Below the pieces are notes generated by a model, which made no database searches, was not told where the DNA came from, and worked only from the letters and a program-made list of their open reading frames with translations. Below, piece after piece: positions 5,735 to 8,880 of a stretch of DNA of 8,880 nucleotides. The stretch comes from Paracoccaceae bacterium. Lineage in GTDB: Bacteria; Pseudomonadota; Alphaproteobacteria; Rhodobacterales; Rhodobacteraceae. Location: assembly GCA_013214715.1 (NCBI GenBank), contig JABSSB010000181.1, positions 1-8,880 on the forward strand. The letters run 5' to 3'. The position numbers were made by a program, and so were the translations under genes. Each line of letters starts with the position of its first letter. The stretch's first letter is position 1.

Positions 5735-6190
5735 ATGACTCGTTTAGTTTTTGCTTTGGGCCTTGCCGCCTCATGTCTTGCCGCTTGTCAAATGGGCGGC
5801 GTAACTGGCAGTTCCAGCGGTCAGCCAGCTTCAGGCCCGTTGATTGCCCCGATGTCGGTCGATCTGAGTGGTCCAACGGCGCAAGCCGGGGCCACTGTCA
5901 CTTCGGCCGGGGCGACGCCTGTTGCCACGGTCGACTTCGTGGGCAATGCCAGCACTGTGGCCGCTGTTGGCGACCCGGTGGAGCCGGGACTGTGGATGCA
6001 GACGCCGCTTGTCACGTCGCCGGCGCGCGCGCGTGTGACCGTCGCATCGACAGGGGTCTCGACCATCCTTGAACTGCGCCCAAGCGAAGCCGGTGCCGAT
6101 GCGGGCGGGCAGTTGTCGCTTGAGGCCATGCGCGCGCTGAACCTGTCGTTCACCGATCTGGCGCAGGTCGAGATCAGCGCGCCGCTTTAA
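5735..6190 (+). CDS. Outer-membrane-type lipoprotein of unknown function
   Basis: The 151-residue product has a lipoprotein signal peptide: MTRLVFALGLAASCLAAC with lipobox LAAC, so Cys18 would be lipidated. Gly at 21-22 and no Asp at +2 favour sorting to the outer membrane by the E. coli rule, which may not hold in this group. A Ser/Gly/Ala-rich linker (about 23-70) leads to a C-terminal domain with VAAVGDPVEPGLWMQTPLV (75-93) and a segment ARARVTVASTGVSTILELRP (98-116) followed by LSLEAMRALNLS (128-139). The second part resembles the double-psi barrel of RlpA-like proteins (strand, GxS turn, then a helix ending in ALxLS), which is inference only. Similar roseobacter proteins have, as I recall, been labelled 'D-galactarate dehydratase', which a 151-residue lipoprotein cannot be. 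AGGA eight bases before the ATG supports the start. Confidence 0.75.
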   Translation: MTRLVFALGLAASCLAACQMGGVTGSSSGQPASGPLIAPMSVDLSGPTAQAGATVTSAGATPVATVDFVGNASTVAAVGDPVEPGLWMQTPLVTSPARARVTVASTGVSTILELRPSEAGADAGGQLSLEAMRALNLSFTDLAQVEISAPL

Positions 6191-6879
6191 TCCGTCTGTC
6201 CGGGCAGATATTTTCCGGCCTCGCGGCGGGCGAAGGCCTTCATGCCGTCGCCATGCTGGGCAAGAAAGGCGGACACACGGTCGGGGTCGTGTTTGGACAG
6301 ATCCCGCAACCACCAGCCAATGGCTTTCTGGATGAACCAGTCGCGATCCGTCACATAGCCCGCTGCCCAGCCCAAGACGCGTTCTCTTGCATCAATGTCT
6401 GCCGGTTTGGGGTTGCGTTGTTTTGCAAAGGGCAATGTGATGACCAGCGCGGCCCGCTTTGTCCACATGTGGTCAGACGCGGTCCAGGTCTCAACCGTCG
6501 CCAGCCGTCCCGGTTGCGCCACGATACGACGATGTCCGGCCATGCAGGCATGATCTGCAACGGCCCAGGCGTCGAAATTTGGCACCCAATTGCAAATCAG
6601 GTGCCAGACGGCTTCATCGGGTCGGATCCGAGCCTGCGTGAGCAGTTTGGCCGCGGCCACGCGGGCTTCGTGGATGTTGCTGTCCCACAAAGCCGCAGCC
6701 AGGGCCACCCGATCCTCTATGCTGCGCCCCTCCCGCCAGTCGCGTGCCAGATCGTTCAAAACCGGGTTGGGCACGCCCAGATAACGACGCTCAACCTTGT
6801 GATAGCGCGCCATCTCGTCCGCTTTCTGCGGATCGGCAAGAGCCTCCAGCGCGGCGATCTGTTCGGCAGCGTCACTCAA
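6187..6879 (-). CDS. AlkD-like DNA alkylation repair protein (HEAT-repeat glycosylase family)
   Basis: This 230-residue protein matches the AlkD fold, whose members remove N3- and N7-alkylated bases without base flipping. Landmarks: RRYLGVPNPVLNDLAR (31-46), NWVPNFDAWAVADHAC (97-112) with Trp105 and Asp109 at the positions of Bacillus cereus AlkD Trp109 and catalytic Asp113, MWTKRAALV (138-146) with Arg142 for Arg148, and DWFIQKAIGWWLRDLSK. All key residues seem present, so it is probably active. The first possible start after the in-frame stop at 6883-6885 is TTG at 6879, which overlaps the end of glmS by eight bases; the next ATG is codon 23 (6813) and would remove a stretch typical of the family. 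The weak upstream ribosome site suggests coupling to glmS translation. Its stop overlaps that of the convergent lipoprotein gene. Confidence 0.88.
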   Translation of the reverse strand: MSDAAEQIAALEALADPQKADEMARYHKVERRYLGVPNPVLNDLARDWREGRSIEDRVALAAALWDSNIHEARVAAAKLLTQARIRPDEAVWHLICNWVPNFDAWAVADHACMAGHRRIVAQPGRLATVETWTASDHMWTKRAALVITLPFAKQRNPKPADIDARERVLGWAAGYVTDRDWFIQKAIGWWLRDLSKHDPDRVSAFLAQHGDGMKAFARREAGKYLPGQTD

Positions 6880-8704
6880 CGGTCACGGATTTCGCAAGAT
6901 TGCGGGGTTGGTCGACATCGGTGCCTTTGGCCACGGCGGTGTAATAGGCCAGAAGCTGCGCAGGCACGGCATAGACAATCGGCGTCAAAATAGATGACAC
7001 GGCCGGCATCTTGATCGCTTCGCGCAATTCCTTGGTCTCGCCCACTTCGGCGATACCGGCCTCGTCCGACACCAGAACAACCTTGCCTTTGCGGGCCATG
7101 ACTTCCTGCATGTTGGACACAGTCTTATCAAGCAGACTGTCCGACGGGGCAAAGACCACAACAGGCATGGCCTTGTCGATCAGCGCAATCGGCCCGTGTT
7201 TCAACTCCCCAGCCGCATACGCTTCGGCATGGATATAGCTGATTTCCTTCAGCTTGAGCGCGCCTTCCAACGCCATCGGGTACATCAAGCCGCGCCCCAG
7301 AAACAGGATGTCGCGCGCCTCTGAAAGCCGTCGCGCGGCCTTCTTGATGGCATCAGTCTGATCCAGCGCGAGGTTCAGCGCCACTGGCAACCCGCGCAGC
7401 GCGGCAGCGTGATCGGCCATGTCCATATCGCTGATACGGCCACGCTCATGCGCCGCTTTCAATGACAGCATGAGCAAAACCGTCAACTGGCAGGTAAATG
7501 CCTTGGTCGATGCGACACCAATTTCGGTTCCAGCCAGAATCGGCAACGCAATATCGCTTTCCCGCGCGATGGAGCTTTCGGCGACATTGACCACCGAGAC
7601 GATCGTATCTGCCTTGTCCTGGCAATAGCGCAGCGCGGCAAGCGTATCGGCCGTTTCCCCTGATTGGCTGACAAACAGCGCCAAAGTGCCGTCCGGGATC
7701 GGAGGTTCGCGATAGCGGAATTCCGATGCGATATCGACCTCTACAGGCAGGCCTGCGATCTGCTCCAACCAGTATTTTGCCGTCAGGCAGGCATAGAACG
7801 CGGTGCCGCAAGCGACCATGACCACACGCTGCACATTGGTAAAGTCAATCTCGGCCCCGTCGGGCAAGACCACGCGATCTGTGTCAGACGGCATGTAATG
7901 CTGCACGGCTTCGGCGATGACGCGGGGCTGCTCGGCGATTTCCTTGGCCATGAAATGCTTGTGCCCGGCCTTGTCGACCATCGCGGCTTCGGCTTTGATC
8001 TTGCGCATGGGGCGATTGGCCAGTTGCCCGGCGGCATCGCGGATTTCGACGCTGTTGCGGGTCAGGACCGCGCGGTCGCCCTCTTCAAGATAAGTGATCC
8101 GATCTGTCAACGGCGCCAATGCAATCGCGTCTGAGCCGACATACATCTCACCATCGCCATGACCGATCGCCAGAGGTGAGCCCTTGCGGGCCACCACCAT
8201 CAGATCGTCCTGCCCGTCAAATAAAAACGCGAGGGCAAAGGCACCATCCAAACGGTCAACGGTGGCAAAAGCGGCCTCGACCGGGGTTTTGCCTTCGCTC
8301 ATCAAATGGTCACAGAGCAATGCTACGGTTTCGGTATCGGTCTCGGTCGTGAATTCGCGCCCGGCCTCGGCCAGTTCGCTGCGCAGCTCGCGGTAGTTTT
8401 CGATGATCCCGTTATGCACCACGGCCACCGAACCGGCGCAATGCGGATGCGCGTTGTCGACCGATGGCGCGCCATGTGTGGCCCATCGGGTATGGCCGAT
8501 CCCGATCTTGCCGGGCAGCGGATCATGCACCAGAAGATCGCTGAGGTTGACCAGCTTGCCCAAAGCTCTCCGCCGCGCGAGCGCTCCGTTCTGCAAGGTG
8601 GCAATGCCCGCGCTGTCATAGCCACGATATTCCAGCCGTTTCAGCGCCTCGACAAGAATGGGCGCCACCTCATGAGATCCCAGAACACCGATGATTCCGC
8701 ACAT
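6872..8704 (-). CDS. glmS: Glutamine--fructose-6-phosphate aminotransferase (isomerizing)
   Basis: GlmS makes glucosamine-6-phosphate from fructose-6-phosphate and glutamine, the first step toward UDP-GlcNAc for peptidoglycan and LPS; it is cytosolic. The 610 residues equal the family length. The N-terminal class II glutaminase domain has nucleophile Cys2 (MCGIIG), YRGYDSAGIA (26-35), HTRWATHG (71-78) and HNGIIENY (97-104). Two SIS domains follow: the first with CGTAFYA (299-305), SQSGETADT (346-354) and STKAFTCQ (399-406), the second with GRGLMYPMALEGALKLKEIS (470-489) and ELKHGP (500-505). The C-terminal tail PRNLAKSVTVE, with Lys605 reaching the active site, is intact. AAGGAG nine bases before the ATG fixes the start. 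It lies three bases after glmU, and its stop overlaps the alkD-like start. I see no glmS ribozyme: only three bases separate it from glmU. Confidence 0.98.
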   Translation of the reverse strand: MCGIIGVLGSHEVAPILVEALKRLEYRGYDSAGIATLQNGALARRRALGKLVNLSDLLVHDPLPGKIGIGHTRWATHGAPSVDNAHPHCAGSVAVVHNGIIENYRELRSELAEAGREFTTETDTETVALLCDHLMSEGKTPVEAAFATVDRLDGAFALAFLFDGQDDLMVVARKGSPLAIGHGDGEMYVGSDAIALAPLTDRITYLEEGDRAVLTRNSVEIRDAAGQLANRPMRKIKAEAAMVDKAGHKHFMAKEIAEQPRVIAEAVQHYMPSDTDRVVLPDGAEIDFTNVQRVVMVACGTAFYACLTAKYWLEQIAGLPVEVDIASEFRYREPPIPDGTLALFVSQSGETADTLAALRYCQDKADTIVSVVNVAESSIARESDIALPILAGTEIGVASTKAFTCQLTVLLMLSLKAAHERGRISDMDMADHAAALRGLPVALNLALDQTDAIKKAARRLSEARDILFLGRGLMYPMALEGALKLKEISYIHAEAYAAGELKHGPIALIDKAMPVVVFAPSDSLLDKTVSNMQEVMARKGKVVLVSDEAGIAEVGETKELREAIKMPAVSSILTPIVYAVPAQLLAYYTAVAKGTDVDQPRNLAKSVTVE

Positions 8705-8707
8705 GTT

Positions 8708-8880
8708 TTAGTTCTCCTTGCTGCGGCGCGCTTTCCGGGCGCGGAGCATGTCCATCAGTTTGACGGCCCGTCCTGGCTTGGTCTCTTGCCGGGGGCGGGC
8801 GATGGCCAATGCTTCGTCGGGAACGTTTTGGGTGACCGTGGTTGCAGTGGCTGTCATTGCGCGGTCGCCAACGCTGACAG
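8708..8880 (-). CDS. glmU: Bifunctional GlmU, C-terminal end (5' end outside window)
   Basis: This frame, from the right edge to TAA at 8708-8710, encodes the last 56 full residues, beginning VSVGDRAMTATATTVTQNVP and ending MLRARKARRSKEN. It fits the end of the GlmU left-handed beta-helix, where the last coil has the form (I/V)G-x(2)-A-x(2)-A-x-(S/T)TVT-x-(D/N)VP, followed by ALAIARPRQETKPGRA, a hallmark of the GlmU tail. GlmU acetylates glucosamine-1-phosphate and then uridylylates the product to UDP-GlcNAc. Only the tail is visible, so the catalytic residues cannot be checked. Its last codons contain the ribosome binding site of glmS, tying the two genes together in one pathway operon. Confidence 0.88.
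   Translation of the reverse strand, partial: VSVGDRAMTATATTVTQNVPDEALAIARPRQETKPGRAVKLMDMLRARKARRSKEN
8714..8719 (-). promoter_or_regulatory. Ribosome binding site of glmS inside the 3' end of glmU
   Basis: AAGGAG on the - strand lies nine bases before the glmS ATG and codes for part of the Lys-Glu near the end of GlmU, so glmS translation starts where glmU translation ends. It fixes the glmS start and implies coupling. Confidence 0.8.

Noticed and set aside
6253..6993. Open frame of 246 codons on the + strand opposite the AlkD-like gene and the glmS end
   Set aside because: It lies antisense to two genes with clear family motifs and has no family-like pattern; such frames are common in GC-rich DNA.
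8705..8710. glmS ribozyme or leader riboswitch upstream of glmS
   Set aside because: Only three bases separate glmU and glmS, leaving no room, and the ribozyme is characteristic of Firmicutes.

Overview
The window looks like chromosomal DNA of an alphaproteobacterium, most likely of the Rhodobacteraceae (roseobacter) group. The reasons are GC-rich coding with strong G/C third positions, a glmU-glmS pair followed by an AlkD-type repair gene, a DUF3726-like protein beside an Ldh-family oxidoreductase, and several small proteins of a type I associate with that family. The taxonomic call is from recollection of gene types, not from a search. The window is about 95% coding. I see no rRNA, tRNA, CRISPR array, insertion sequence or prophage.

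Left part (1-4539, + strand). The C-terminal tail of a probable short-chain dehydrogenase ends at 209. After a 108-base gap with small dyads comes a tightly packed four-gene operon: a peptidase M19 ('membrane dipeptidase')-like protein, an uncharacterised 552-residue soluble protein, a DUF3726-like protein, and an Ldh-family (malate/L-lactate/ureidoglycolate dehydrogenase fold) NAD(P)H oxidoreductase. The first three genes are joined by ATGA stop/start overlaps and the fourth follows after 21 bases, so they are very likely co-translated. Both recognisable enzymes depart from their textbook active sites: the M19-like protein lacks three of the five zinc ligands, and the Ldh-like protein has ICG where the family has SHG. 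Together with two proteins of unknown function, this looks like an undescribed catabolic or modification pathway, and it is the most interesting thing here.

Middle (4536-6190). On the - strand are a sulfotransferase-like gene, in a stretch clearly lower in GC than its surroundings, and just upstream of it a 90-residue secreted protein. Divergent from these is a + strand 151-residue lipoprotein. A 164-base divergent intergenic region (5571-5734) holds one good inverted repeat.

Right part (6187-8880, - strand). Reading leftward: the C-terminal end of glmU, complete glmS three bases later, and an AlkD-like DNA alkylation repair gene whose apparent TTG start overlaps the glmS stop. GlmS makes glucosamine-6-phosphate and GlmU turns glucosamine-1-phosphate into UDP-GlcNAc, so this is the amino-sugar supply for cell wall and LPS, with a repair gene riding on the operon.

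Both convergent gene pairs (4536-4539 and 6187-6190) share their stop codons within four bases (TTAG and TTAA), leaving no intergenic space for a conventional terminator.
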